This document shows, piece by piece, positions 1 through 7,761 of a DNA stretch of 64,000 nt. The stretch comes from Candidatus Avoscillospira avicola (GTDB lineage: Bacteria; Bacillota; Clostridia; Oscillospirales; Oscillospiraceae). The first letter of the stretch is position 1. Each line of letters starts with the position of its first letter. The translations under genes and the position numbers were made by a program. The DNA lies in assembly GCA_018712245.1 (NCBI GenBank), contig DVHE01000068.1:1-64000 (forward strand), written 5' to 3'. Under the pieces are notes generated by a model. That model saw only the letters and a program-made list of their open reading frames with translations. It did not search any database and was not told the origin of the DNA.

Positions 1-47
1 GTTACCGCCGTGAAAGGGCGGTGTCTTAACCGCTTGACCAACGGGCC
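1..47 (-). tRNA. tRNA-Glu (UUC), 3' part missing
   Basis: Read on the minus strand, the 5' acceptor strand GGCCCGT begins at 47 and is followed by a D-arm and an anticodon loop CTTTCAC with anticodon TTC. The window starts just after the anticodon stem, so the variable loop, T-arm and CCA end lie outside. It is the distal member of a short cluster with tRNA-Met. Confidence 0.9.
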
Positions 48-50
48 GAA

Positions 51-126
51 TGGTAGCGGCAATCTGACTCGAACAGATGACACTCCGGGTATGAACCGAA
101 TGCTCTACCAACTGAGCTATGCCGCC
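51..126 (-). tRNA. tRNA-Met (CAU), CCA encoded
   Basis: The minus strand folds into a full cloverleaf: acceptor GGCGGCA against TGCCGCT, D-arm AGCTCAGTTGGTAGAGC, anticodon loop TTCATAC, T-loop GTTCGAGTC, discriminator A and an encoded CCA. The body resembles elongator tRNA-Met more than initiator. A CAU anticodon could also be tRNA-Ile2 after lysidine modification, which sequence alone does not fully exclude. It lies 3 nt upstream of tRNA-Glu in the same direction. Confidence 0.93.
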
Positions 127-339
127 ATGTGATTCCCTCGTGATGGGCAAGCATTATTATATAGGTATCGACTCAAAAAGTCAAGAGGCAATCTCAGGAT
201 TTTCAATTTTTCATTCTGTCCCCGCAGAGGACAAGGGGCAATCCAGTTATTCAGCCCGTCTGCCGCGCCGGGCCGGCCCTTCGTCCGCTGCGGGTATGGT
301 CCGCCCCGCCCCGGGCCATACTTTCTGAGAGGTGATGGC

Positions 340-747
340 ATGGCACTTTTTCAGGAAGTCTCTCTCTTTTTATTGGGCGGCGGGACGTACGTGGCGCTGG
401 AGTGGCTCTGGCGCGGCTTAAGCCATCCGTCCATGTTCCTCCTGGGCGGACTTTGCTTTCGGCTGTTGGGAGCCCTGCGGCGGCATTTGCCGCCGGTGTG
501 GGTCCCGCTCTTCGGCGCCATCGCGGTGACGGCCCTGGAGTTTCTCACCGGCCTGGTGGTCAACTGCTGGCTGGGGTGGGCCGTGTGGGACTATTCCACA
601 CAGCCAGGCAATCTGCTGGGGCAAATCTGTCCGCTCTACACGCTCTTATGGATTCCGCTTTCCGCCGCTGCGGCGGGCGCCGACTGGCTTATTCGGGAAC
701 GGCTTCTGCCGCCGCTCCCACCACGCCGTCCTGGTGAAGTCCAGTGA
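340..747 (+). CDS. CmpB-type integral membrane protein (putative ABC transporter permease family)
   Basis: A 135-residue protein with about four hydrophobic segments. The motif WDYS followed by NLLGQICPLYTLLW near residues 83-104 is characteristic of the ABC_trans_CmpB (DUF1113) family, small Firmicutes membrane proteins named as putative ABC permeases without firm functional proof. The start ATG follows GAGAGGTG at a good distance. The 3' end overlaps the 3' end of the convergent mtaB gene by 59 nt, with no room for a terminator between them. Transport substrate is unknown. Confidence 0.7.
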   Translation: MALFQEVSLFLLGGGTYVALEWLWRGLSHPSMFLLGGLCFRLLGALRRHLPPVWVPLFGAIAVTALEFLTGLVVNCWLGWAVWDYSTQPGNLLGQICPLYTLLWIPLSAAAAGADWLIRERLLPPLPPRRPGEVQ

Positions 748-1990
748 TCCGCACCGGCAATACCAGGTTCCGGGGCAAGTCGCCGGGCACGTAGACCCGG
801 ACATAGTTGGGCGCATGGCCCACAGTATAGGCCCCCTGGGTCTCCTCCAGCAGCACCGGGTAGACCCGGCCCACCATGCGCCGCTGATAGTCCTCCTCCA
901 GTTCCCGGGCGACGGCCTGGGCGGCGGCAGAGCGGGCCTCCTTGACGGCGTTGCCCCACTGGCCGGCCATAGCGGCCGCCTTGGTACCGGCCCGGCGGGA
1001 ATAGGGAAACACATGGACCTTGGCCAGGCGACACCGGCGGAGAAATTGGAGGCTCTCTTCAAACTCCGCTTCCGTCTCTCCCGGGAAGGCCACGATCAAA
1101 TCGGTGGTGACGGCGCAGCCGGAGAAATACTGCTCCAGCAGCCGGACGCTCTCCAGATATCGGGCCGTATCATACCGGCGGTTCATCCGCTTTAAAACGG
1201 TGTCGCTGCCGCTTTGCAGGCTCAGATGAAACTGCGGGCAGAGATTCGAAAACCCAGAGAGCTCCTTGCAGAAGGCCTCGTCCACGGTGCGCGGTTCCAG
1301 GGACCCCAGCCGCACCCGGCAGTCCGGCACCGCCTCGCACAGCGCCGCCACCAGCTGAGACAGGGGCGGCCTGCCCGGCAAATCCCGGCCCCAGGAGGAG
1401 ATCTCGATTCCCGTGACCACCAATTCCCGATAGCCGGCCCGGGCGCAGTCCAGCGCCTGGGCCACAGCCTCCTCCAGCGGCAGAGACCGCACCGGTCCCC
1501 GGGCGTAAGGGATGATGCAGTAGGTGCAGAAATTGCTGCACCCGTCCTGGACCTTCAGCATGGCCCGTGTGCGCACCGCCATGCCGCCGGCGGGCAGCAC
1601 CTCGAACGCCCGGCGGCGCAATGCGTCGTCCACCGCGAAATAGGAGGTCTTCTCCGCCACGGCCCGCTCCACCGCGTGAAGGAACGCCAGCCGCCCGCCG
1701 GTGCCGGAGACCACGTCCGCCTCCAGCGCCCGCACTGCCTCCGGGTCCACCTGGGCATAGCAGCCGCACACCGCCACCACAGCCGCAGGGTTCAGCCGCC
1801 GCAGTCGCCGAATCATATTGCGGGACTTCTTGTCCGACACCGCCGTGACGGTGCAGGTATTGATGATATAGGCGTCGCAGATTTCGTCGATCCGGCCCTC
1901 CTGATGGCCATGCTCTGTGAGAATCTGCTCCATGGCCTGGGTCTCATATTGGTTGACTTTACAGCCCAGGGTATAAATGGAAAACTTCAT
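689..1990 (-). CDS. mtaB: tRNA t6A37 methylthiotransferase MtaB
   Basis: A 433-residue radical-SAM methylthiotransferase that converts t6A37 to ms2t6A37 in ANN-decoding tRNAs. The N-terminal UPF0004 domain shows TLGCKVNQYE with C10, then C46 (NTCTV) and C77 (CGCYAQ), the three ligands of the auxiliary 4Fe-4S cluster. The SAM cluster motif is C151-x3-C155-x2-C158 (CSNFCTYC). A C-terminal TRAM-like domain covers roughly residues 365-430. Length and motif order fit MtaB rather than MiaB or RimO (start MKFSIYTLGCKVNQ). It is monocistronic and overlaps the convergent gene ending at 747. Confidence 0.95.
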   Translation of the reverse strand: MKFSIYTLGCKVNQYETQAMEQILTEHGHQEGRIDEICDAYIINTCTVTAVSDKKSRNMIRRLRRLNPAAVVAVCGCYAQVDPEAVRALEADVVSGTGGRLAFLHAVERAVAEKTSYFAVDDALRRRAFEVLPAGGMAVRTRAMLKVQDGCSNFCTYCIIPYARGPVRSLPLEEAVAQALDCARAGYRELVVTGIEISSWGRDLPGRPPLSQLVAALCEAVPDCRVRLGSLEPRTVDEAFCKELSGFSNLCPQFHLSLQSGSDTVLKRMNRRYDTARYLESVRLLEQYFSGCAVTTDLIVAFPGETEAEFEESLQFLRRCRLAKVHVFPYSRRAGTKAAAMAGQWGNAVKEARSAAAQAVARELEEDYQRRMVGRVYPVLLEETQGAYTVGHAPNYVRVYVPGDLPRNLVLPVRITGLHQDGVVGAAAEAVPE

Positions 1991-2154
1991 AGAAGAATCA
2001 CCAAAATATTAAGAATGTATGAAAATTATTTGTACATTTCTCGCGTAGGCAAACGCGCGGTTCTCTTGTATAATGAAATCATATTTTCCCTCGCAGCATC
2101 CACGGCAATTATACCGCAAAACCTGCTTTTTGTACAGGCAAAGGAGGCCGCGCT

Positions 2155-2394
2155 ATGTGTGAATGTACTGTCACCTTTTCTTCCCCCATCGAAATCCGCG
2201 ATTTTGTCACCCTCGCCACGCGGCAGGCATTCCCCATCCATGTGGAGCATGGCGGGCTGAAAACCTCCGCCACCTCGATCATGAGCCTGTTCTGCATGGG
2301 CCTCAACCGCCCTCTGCGGGTGTTGAGCGCCGCTTCGGAGGCCGACGCCGCCCACTTCATGGCAGCCCTGGCACCCTATCGGGTTGTCGGATAA
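2155..2394 (+). CDS. HPr-like protein without the phosphorylatable histidine
   Basis: A 79-residue protein with the size and fold pattern of PTS HPr. The segment TSATSIMSLFCMGLNRPLRV around residues 38-57 corresponds to the HPr Ser46 region and the following helix. The normal active-site His15 context (HARPA) is absent: the aligned N-terminal stretch reads IRDFVTLATRQ. It therefore probably cannot pass phosphate to sugar permeases. Such degenerate HPr-like proteins occur in Clostridia with unknown, perhaps regulatory, roles. AAGGAGG lies 8 nt before the ATG. The gene is followed by a hairpin that reaches into the dacF ribosome site. Confidence 0.7.
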   Translation: MCECTVTFSSPIEIRDFVTLATRQAFPIHVEHGGLKTSATSIMSLFCMGLNRPLRVLSAASEADAAHFMAALAPYRVVG

Positions 2395-2418
2395 GCCCTT
2401 GCCCCGAAACATACTTTG

Positions 2419-2466
2419 CCCTTCCCGCTCATACTTTGTAGCAGTATGAACAGGAAGGGTGATTTT
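2419..2466 (+). promoter_or_regulatory. Intergenic hairpin that is both terminator-like and SD-sequestering, before dacF
   Basis: Two stacked stems are visible: CCCTTCC (2419-2425) with GGAAGGG (2453-2459), and TCATACT (2429-2435) with AGTATGA (2443-2449). A T6 run follows at 2463. GGAAGGG is also the only plausible Shine-Dalgarno sequence for the ATG at 2469. The same RNA could therefore terminate the HPr-like transcript and hide the dacF ribosome site. Confidence 0.6.
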
Positions 2467-2468
2467 TT

Positions 2469-3635
2469 ATGTTGTGGAAAAAACTCATAGCGCTGGGGGC
2501 CGCCGCAGCCCTCCTGCTGGCGCTCCTGCCCACGGCCGGCGCAGCGGAGCTGGAAATCGCCGCGCCGTCGGCCATCCTGATGGACGCCGCCACCGGCACC
2601 GTCCTCTACGAAAAAGACGCCCACACCCAGCTGGCCCCCGCCAGTGTCACCAAAATCATGACGCTGCTGCTGGTGATGGAGGCGCTGGACGCCGGGCGCA
2701 TCTCCTGGGACGACCAGGTCATCGCCTCAGAGGCCGCAGCCGGCAAGGGCGGCAGTCAGGTATACCTGGAGGCCGGCGAGCAAATGAGCATGGAGGACAT
2801 GATTAAATCCGTGGCGGTGGTGTCCGCCAACGACTGCGCCACAGCCCTGGCCGAGCATATCGCCGGCTCCGAACAGGCCTTTGTGGCCATGATGAACCAG
2901 CGGGCCCAGGAGCTGGGCATGGAAAATACCCACTTTGTCAACTGCACCGGCCTGGACGACGAGCCGAACGCCCAGGAGCATCTGACCACCGCCTACGACA
3001 TCGCCCTGATGTCCCGGGAGCTTCTGAAGCACGAGGACATCCGCCGCTTCACCACCATTTGGATGGACACAGTCCGAAACGGCGAATTCGGCCTGGCCAA
3101 CACCAACAAGCTGGTGCGGTTTTACCAGGGCACCACCGGTCTCAAGACAGGCTATACCTCTGCGGCAGGCCACTGCCTCTCCGCCTCCGCGGAGCGGGAC
3201 GGCGTGGAGTTCATCGCCGTCGTCCTCCACTGCGACACCTCCGGTGACCGCTTCCAGTCGGCCAAGCAGCTTTTGGACTACGGGTTCGCCAACTACACGC
3301 TGGCCGAACCGGACCCCAACGCAGAGATTCCGCCGGTACCGGTCCTCCTGGGGACGCAGGCCTCCATCACGCCGGTGCCCAATTCCGCCTCGCCGGTGCT
3401 GATCGAAAAGGGCCAGGCCTCCGGACTTACCACCCGGGTGGAGGTGGCGCAGCAGGTGAAGGCGCCGGTGGAGGCCGGCCAGCGGCTGGGCACGCTCTCC
3501 CTCCAGGCCGACGGCACCCCCATTGCCTCCATTCCCCTGGTGGCGCCGGAGGCCGTGGAGCGGCTGAGCTGGTGGGATGTCACCCGTGCCCTGGTGGAAG
3601 GGCTGTTCTTCGCGCCCCAGCCCGAATCCATCTGA
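2469..3635 (+). CDS. D-alanyl-D-alanine carboxypeptidase (S11, DacF/PBP5 type)
   Basis: A 388-residue exported peptidase that trims the terminal D-Ala of peptidoglycan stem peptides. A signal peptide covers about residues 1-26 (MLWKK, then a hydrophobic run ending AGAA). The S11 catalytic motifs are all present: S59-V-T-K62, S119-A-N121 and K226-T-G228. A C-terminal all-beta PBP5-like domain follows (about 270-360), and then a short amphipathic tail of the kind that binds membrane in DacA/DacF. The gene starts just 9 nt after a hairpin that contains its ribosome site. Confidence 0.93.
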   Translation: MLWKKLIALGAAAALLLALLPTAGAAELEIAAPSAILMDAATGTVLYEKDAHTQLAPASVTKIMTLLLVMEALDAGRISWDDQVIASEAAAGKGGSQVYLEAGEQMSMEDMIKSVAVVSANDCATALAEHIAGSEQAFVAMMNQRAQELGMENTHFVNCTGLDDEPNAQEHLTTAYDIALMSRELLKHEDIRRFTTIWMDTVRNGEFGLANTNKLVRFYQGTTGLKTGYTSAAGHCLSASAERDGVEFIAVVLHCDTSGDRFQSAKQLLDYGFANYTLAEPDPNAEIPPVPVLLGTQASITPVPNSASPVLIEKGQASGLTTRVEVAQQVKAPVEAGQRLGTLSLQADGTPIASIPLVAPEAVERLSWWDVTRALVEGLFFAPQPESI

Positions 3636-3666
3636 GGTTTTCTTCTTTCATCTCCCAGGACTGGGA

Positions 3667-3694
3667 TGGAAATTCATCAGGATTGTGGTATAAT
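3667..3694 (+). promoter_or_regulatory. Likely sigma-A promoter for the GH36 gene
   Basis: TATAAT at 3689-3694 is perfect; TGGAAA at 3667-3672 lies 16 nt upstream as a weak -35. Transcription would begin near 3701, about 83 nt before the ATG at 3784. Confidence 0.55.
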
Positions 3695-3783
3695 GATGGT
3701 GGTATCGCTCTGTCTTTCATGGCAGCAGCCCTTGGAGAGGGGCTTTAATCACTACTACTTTTCTGATGCGAGGATGTCCGGCT

Positions 3784-5967
3784 ATGATTCAATGGGACAA
3801 ACAGCAGCAAACCATCACGCTTACAACCCGTGAGAGCAGCTACCAAATGAAGGTAGACCATCTGGGCGTGCTGCTTCATACCTACTACGGTCCACGGCTG
3901 CGGGGCGGCGACCTCTCTTACCGCATTTGCCCCGAAGATCGGGGCTTTTCCCCCAATCCCTACGACGCGGGGAAAGACCGCACCTATTCCCTGGACACCC
4001 AGCCTCAAGAGTATAGCTCCAGCGGCCTGGGCGACTTCCGTCTTCCCTGCCTGGAGGCCGACCTGGCCGACGGGAGCCACGCAGTGGATCTGCGTTACGT
4101 CCGCCACAGCATAGCGGATGGGAAGTATGCGCTGGAGGGCCTTCCCGCCTTTTACGGCGACGGCATCACAGCTCAGACGCTGACCGTGGAGCTGCGCGAC
4201 GCCGCCAGCGGCCTCACAGTGGAGCTGCTTTACGGCGTGCTGGAAGAATACGACATGATTACCCGGAGCGTGGTGGTGAAAAACGGCGGCAACCAGCCCC
4301 TCACCTTGACCCGTGTGGCCTCGGCCTGCCTGGACTTCCCCGCAGGGGAACACGACCTTCTGACCCTGGGCGGCGCCTACGCCCGGGAGCGGGAGCCAGT
4401 GCGGGCAGCCCTCACCCAGGGCATACACACCGCAGGCAGCATCCGCGGCGCCTCCAGCCACCAACAAAATCCCTTCCTGGCGCTTTTGAACCGGGACACC
4501 ACGGAGGATACCGGCTTCTGCTGGGCCATGGCGCTGGTCTATTCCGGCAACTTCCAGGCCTCCGCGGAGCTGACGCAGTTCCACGAGACGCGACTGACCC
4601 TGGGCATCCATCCCTTCCACTTTGCCTGGACCCTCCAGCCCGGCGAGGCCTTCACCGCCCCAGAGGCAGCCATGGTCTTCTCCGCCCGAGGGCTGGGCCA
4701 TATGAGCCGTCTGTTCCACCGGGCCATCCGCCGCAACCTCTGCCGCGGCCCCTGGAAGGAGGAGCGCCGGCCCATCCTCATCAATAACTGGGAGGCCACG
4801 CTCTTTGATTTTACGGCTGAAAAAATCCGCTCCATCGCCCAAACTGCCAGCCAGGTGGGCATTGAGCTGATGGTGATGGACGACGGATGGTTCGGCCAGC
4901 GCAACGATGATTTCCGCGGCCTGGGCGACTGGAATGTCAATGAAGAAAAACTTCCCGGTGGCCTGCGGCCACTGGCCGAATCCATTCAGGCCATGGGTAT
5001 GAAGTTCGGCCTATGGGTGGAACCAGAGATGGTAAACGAGGATTCCGACCTCTACCGTGCCCACCCGGATTGGGCGCTGCAAATTCCCGGGCGCCCCGCC
5101 ACCCGGGGCCGGTACCAGCTGGTGCTGGACCTGACTCGGCCGGAAGTGCGCGAGTATGTGTGGAAAAACCTTCGCGCCACGCTCCGCAGCGCCCCGATCT
5201 CTTATGTAAAATGGGACATGAATCGCAGCCTCACGGATGTCTGGAGCCATTCTCTGCCCGCCGCCCGCCAGGGCGAGGTCTACCACCGGTACGTGCTGGG
5301 TGTATATGAAATTCTGGAAAACCTTCACAGAGAGTTTCCGGACCTTTTGCTGGAGGGATGCAGCGGCGGCGGTGGCCGCTTTGACTGCGGAATGCTCTAC
5401 TACGCGCCTCAGATCTGGCTCAGCGACAACACCGACGCCATTGACCGGCTGAAGATCCAGTACGGCTCTTCCCTGCTCTACCCCTGCGCCGCCATGGGCG
5501 CCCACGTCTCCGCCGTGCCCAACGGCCTGACCCACCGCTCCGTCCCCCTCCACACCCGGGCCGTGGTGGCTGCCGCCGGCACCTTCGGCTATGAGCTGGA
5601 CCTCAATGAGCTGACGGCGGTAGAGCGAGAAGAGGTAGCCCAGCAAGTGGCCCACTTCCGCACCGTCTGGGATCTGGTGATGAAGGGAGATTACTACCGC
5701 CTGACAGACGCCTTCTCCGACACCTTCACCGCCTGGATGCACGTGTCGGAGGACCGGAGCCGCGCCCTGGTGAGTGCTGTCCTCACAGAGCGCCAAGCCA
5801 ATCCGGTCCGAGCGCTGCTGCGGCTCAAGGGGCTGGACCCCCATCGGGACTATTTGATGAACGGAAAAGTCTATGGCGGGGATCAGCTGATGTATGCCGG
5901 CGTTCCCCTGCCCTTCTGGGACGAATACCAGGCTGTGCAGTACGAGCTGACCGCTGTGGCGCCGTAA
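3784..5967 (+). CDS. Alpha-galactosidase, GH36
   Basis: A 727-residue cytoplasmic enzyme releasing alpha-1,6-galactose from raffinose-family oligosaccharides or galactomannan fragments. It has the GH36 layout: an N-terminal beta-supersandwich, a TIM barrel from about residue 330, and a C-terminal beta domain. The signature MDDGWFG occurs near residue 362, WVEPEMV near 412, the nucleophile Asp near 478 in YVKWDMNR, and the acid/base Asp near 548 in SDNTDAI. There is no signal peptide. The ATG at 3784 is chosen over one 18 nt upstream because GAGGATG precedes it at proper spacing. A second, more divergent GH36 lies at 43.7 kb. Confidence 0.94.
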   Translation: MIQWDKQQQTITLTTRESSYQMKVDHLGVLLHTYYGPRLRGGDLSYRICPEDRGFSPNPYDAGKDRTYSLDTQPQEYSSSGLGDFRLPCLEADLADGSHAVDLRYVRHSIADGKYALEGLPAFYGDGITAQTLTVELRDAASGLTVELLYGVLEEYDMITRSVVVKNGGNQPLTLTRVASACLDFPAGEHDLLTLGGAYAREREPVRAALTQGIHTAGSIRGASSHQQNPFLALLNRDTTEDTGFCWAMALVYSGNFQASAELTQFHETRLTLGIHPFHFAWTLQPGEAFTAPEAAMVFSARGLGHMSRLFHRAIRRNLCRGPWKEERRPILINNWEATLFDFTAEKIRSIAQTASQVGIELMVMDDGWFGQRNDDFRGLGDWNVNEEKLPGGLRPLAESIQAMGMKFGLWVEPEMVNEDSDLYRAHPDWALQIPGRPATRGRYQLVLDLTRPEVREYVWKNLRATLRSAPISYVKWDMNRSLTDVWSHSLPAARQGEVYHRYVLGVYEILENLHREFPDLLLEGCSGGGGRFDCGMLYYAPQIWLSDNTDAIDRLKIQYGSSLLYPCAAMGAHVSAVPNGLTHRSVPLHTRAVVAAAGTFGYELDLNELTAVEREEVAQQVAHFRTVWDLVMKGDYYRLTDAFSDTFTAWMHVSEDRSRALVSAVLTERQANPVRALLRLKGLDPHRDYLMNGKVYGGDQLMYAGVPLPFWDEYQAVQYELTAVAP

Positions 5968-6016
5968 GCCGCGCCAGACCTTCGCCGTGGCGCCAGTTTC
6001 ACACCAATGAATCGCC

Positions 6017-6055
6017 AAGGGCGTTGCAGAACCTTGTGTCTGCAACGCCCTTTTA
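6017..6055. terminator. Bidirectional intrinsic terminator
   Basis: AAGGGCGTTGCAG pairs with CTGCAACGCCCTT around a 9-nt loop, followed by TTTAT. It sits between the convergent GH36 and M20 genes and can serve both. Confidence 0.85.
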
Positions 6056-6078
6056 TGCGCGCACAGGGCTTGCCCGCA

Positions 6079-7410
6079 TCAATCCGCCGTGCCGCAAGAT
6101 GCGCCCTGCGGCGCCTCCAGCAGCCGCGCCGTCACCGCGCAGAAAGCCTGCACGCCCTGGACCAGGGCGGCCTCGTCAAAATCAAAGCTGGGATGGTGTA
6201 TGGCGCCGGCTTGGGCCAGGTTCATAAAGTAGCAGGACTGACCGCCGTGGTCGGTGACGGCCTTGGCAAAGTAGGAAAAGTCCTCGCTGACTTCAGGTCC
6301 GTCATCGATCTCTCTCGCCGGCACGCCGGCCTGGGCCAGCGTCTCCAGCACCAGCGACCGGAGGGCAGGGGTGTTCTCTGCCCGCTCCGCCGCGCCGACG
6401 CAGGCGATCTCCACCTCGCAGCCGTGCATGGCGGCGGCAGCCTCCAGAATCTGACGGGCATAAGCGGCCATATAGGCGTTGGCCTCGGAGGTACTGCCCC
6501 GCACCTCCAGCTCCAGGACAGCCCGGTCGCAGACGATGTTGCGGCCCGTTCCCGCCGTCAGCTTGCCCACGTTAATCCGGGTCGGGGCGTCGCCGTGGCG
6601 CGGGATGGCAAAGAGGTTCAGCACCGCCGTGGCGGCGGCCAGCATGGCATAGCGGCCCTCCTGGGGCGCCATACCGGCGTGGCTGGACTTGCCAGTGAAG
6701 ACCGCATCAAACTTAGCCGTGGCCAGGGTCCCACCGGAGCCGACCCCCACGAAGGGCCCCTCTCCCGGCTGGCACGCGCCCACATGGGCGCCCAGCACAT
6801 AGTCCACCCCGTCCAGATGGCCGTTTTCCACCATGGATTTGGCGCCCCGGACACCCTCCTCCGCCGGTTGGAACAGCAGCTTCACCGTGCCATGGAGTTG
6901 CTCCCGGCAGGCAGCCAGCACCTGGGCCACACCCAGTCCCACCGCCGTATGGCCGTCGTGACCGCAGGCGTGCATCACGCCGGGATGCTCCGAGACGAAG
7001 CCCTCCCGCACCGGCAGCCGCTCCGGGTCGCGGGATTCCTGGATGGGCAGCGCGTCAATGTCAAAGCGCAGGGCGACCGTGGGACCTTCACCGCAGCGGA
7101 GGATGCCCACCACGCCGGTGAAGCCGCCCTCCATTTCCGCCAAAAACACCGGGTCAGCGCCCCGCTTCGCCGCCTGGGCATAGGCCTCCTCCAGGACCTC
7201 CTCGGAAGGCAGGCCCATCCGTCCCGGCCCGAAGCACACATCCCGCCCCACCAGCACCTGGTCAAAGCCTAAGTCGGTCAAGGTCCTGGCAATGCGGCAC
7301 GAGGTAAGCATCTCGCAAAACCCCAGCTCCGGCCAGCGGTGCAAGTCCCGCCGCCAGGCTGACAGCTGTCCGGCCAAGCTCCTGGCCAGCTCCATCATGT
7401 TTGCAGCCAT
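6079..7410 (-). CDS. M20 family metallo-amidohydrolase (amino-acid/peptide deacylase type)
   Basis: A 443-residue zinc-dependent amidohydrolase of the M20D (AmhX/AbgB/hippurate hydrolase-like) group, likely removing an acyl or aminoacyl group from an amino acid conjugate. The metal motif HACGHDGHTAVG lies near residue 150 and QPAEEGVRGAKSM near 190; SEDFSYF near 395 carries the late metal ligand. The inserted dimerisation (lid) domain spans about 230-345. Start at 7410 (MAANMMELA) is fixed by AAAGGAGGAG 5-12 nt upstream. Substrate cannot be told from sequence; indole-acetyl-amino acids, N-acetyl amino acids or aminobenzoyl-glutamate are all seen in this group. Confidence 0.87.
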   Translation of the reverse strand: MAANMMELARSLAGQLSAWRRDLHRWPELGFCEMLTSCRIARTLTDLGFDQVLVGRDVCFGPGRMGLPSEEVLEEAYAQAAKRGADPVFLAEMEGGFTGVVGILRCGEGPTVALRFDIDALPIQESRDPERLPVREGFVSEHPGVMHACGHDGHTAVGLGVAQVLAACREQLHGTVKLLFQPAEEGVRGAKSMVENGHLDGVDYVLGAHVGACQPGEGPFVGVGSGGTLATAKFDAVFTGKSSHAGMAPQEGRYAMLAAATAVLNLFAIPRHGDAPTRINVGKLTAGTGRNIVCDRAVLELEVRGSTSEANAYMAAYARQILEAAAAMHGCEVEIACVGAAERAENTPALRSLVLETLAQAGVPAREIDDGPEVSEDFSYFAKAVTDHGGQSCYFMNLAQAGAIHHPSFDFDEAALVQGVQAFCAVTARLLEAPQGASCGTAD

Positions 7411-7454
7411 GGTACTCCTCCTTTGCGCTTGTCCGCCGCGCAGCGGCGGCTGAT

Positions 7455-7489
7455 AAAAAAACAGCCATCCCACCAGGGATGACTGTCAT
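7455..7489 (-). terminator. Terminator downstream of tRNA-Val
   Basis: On the minus strand GACAGTCATCCC pairs with GGGATGGCTGTT around TGGT, followed by TTTTTTTAT. It ends the tRNA-Val transcript 2 nt after the CCA and separates it from the M20 gene. Confidence 0.85.
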
Positions 7490-7490
7490 T

Positions 7491-7566
7491 TGGTGGACGA
7501 TAACGGACTCGAACCGCTGACCCTTCGCACGTCAAGCGAATGCTCTACCAGCTGAGCTAATCGTCC
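7491..7566 (-). tRNA. tRNA-Val (GAC), CCA encoded
   Basis: Cloverleaf on the minus strand: acceptor GGACGAT/ATCGTCC, D-arm AGCTCAGCTGGTAGAGC, anticodon loop CTTGACG with anticodon GAC, T-arm GGTTCGAGTCC, discriminator A then CCA. It is a single-gene unit with its own promoter and terminator. Confidence 0.96.
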
Positions 7567-7579
7567 AGAAGCGAGATTT

Positions 7580-7608
7580 ATTATACCGACAAATGGTGCA
7601 TTTGTCAA
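7580..7608 (-). promoter_or_regulatory. Perfect consensus promoter of tRNA-Val with a palindromic spacer
   Basis: On the minus strand TTGACA (7608-7603), a 17-nt spacer and TATAAT (7585-7580) match the sigma-A consensus exactly. The -35/spacer region carries the dyad ACAAATG-cac-CATTTGT, which resembles an operator or a curved hairpin in the template. Confidence 0.9.
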
Positions 7609-7669
7609 GCCCTTTTTTCGCGCTTCTCCGGCCTGTTTGATTTTGCTTTTCTGCGCCGGCCTTTTGTGG

Positions 7670-7739
7670 TATACTGAAACACACTTGGCAGTACCGCACC
7701 ATTTGGCAAGTGCATTCGGCCAAATGGTGCGGTGCTGCC
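7670..7739 (+). promoter_or_regulatory. Extended -10 promoter followed by a 21-bp leader hairpin
   Basis: TGG-TATACT (7667-7675) is an extended -10 with no good -35. A start near 7682 would place a hairpin at the very 5' end of the mRNA. The left arm is 7687-7707, the 11-nt loop is 7708-7718 and the right arm is 7719-7739; only one pair is a G-U. The stem ends 10 nt before AAGGAGG. No U-tract follows, so it is not a terminator on this strand. Confidence 0.7.
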
Positions 7740-7761
7740 GAAAGAAAAAGGAGGCGTTTCC

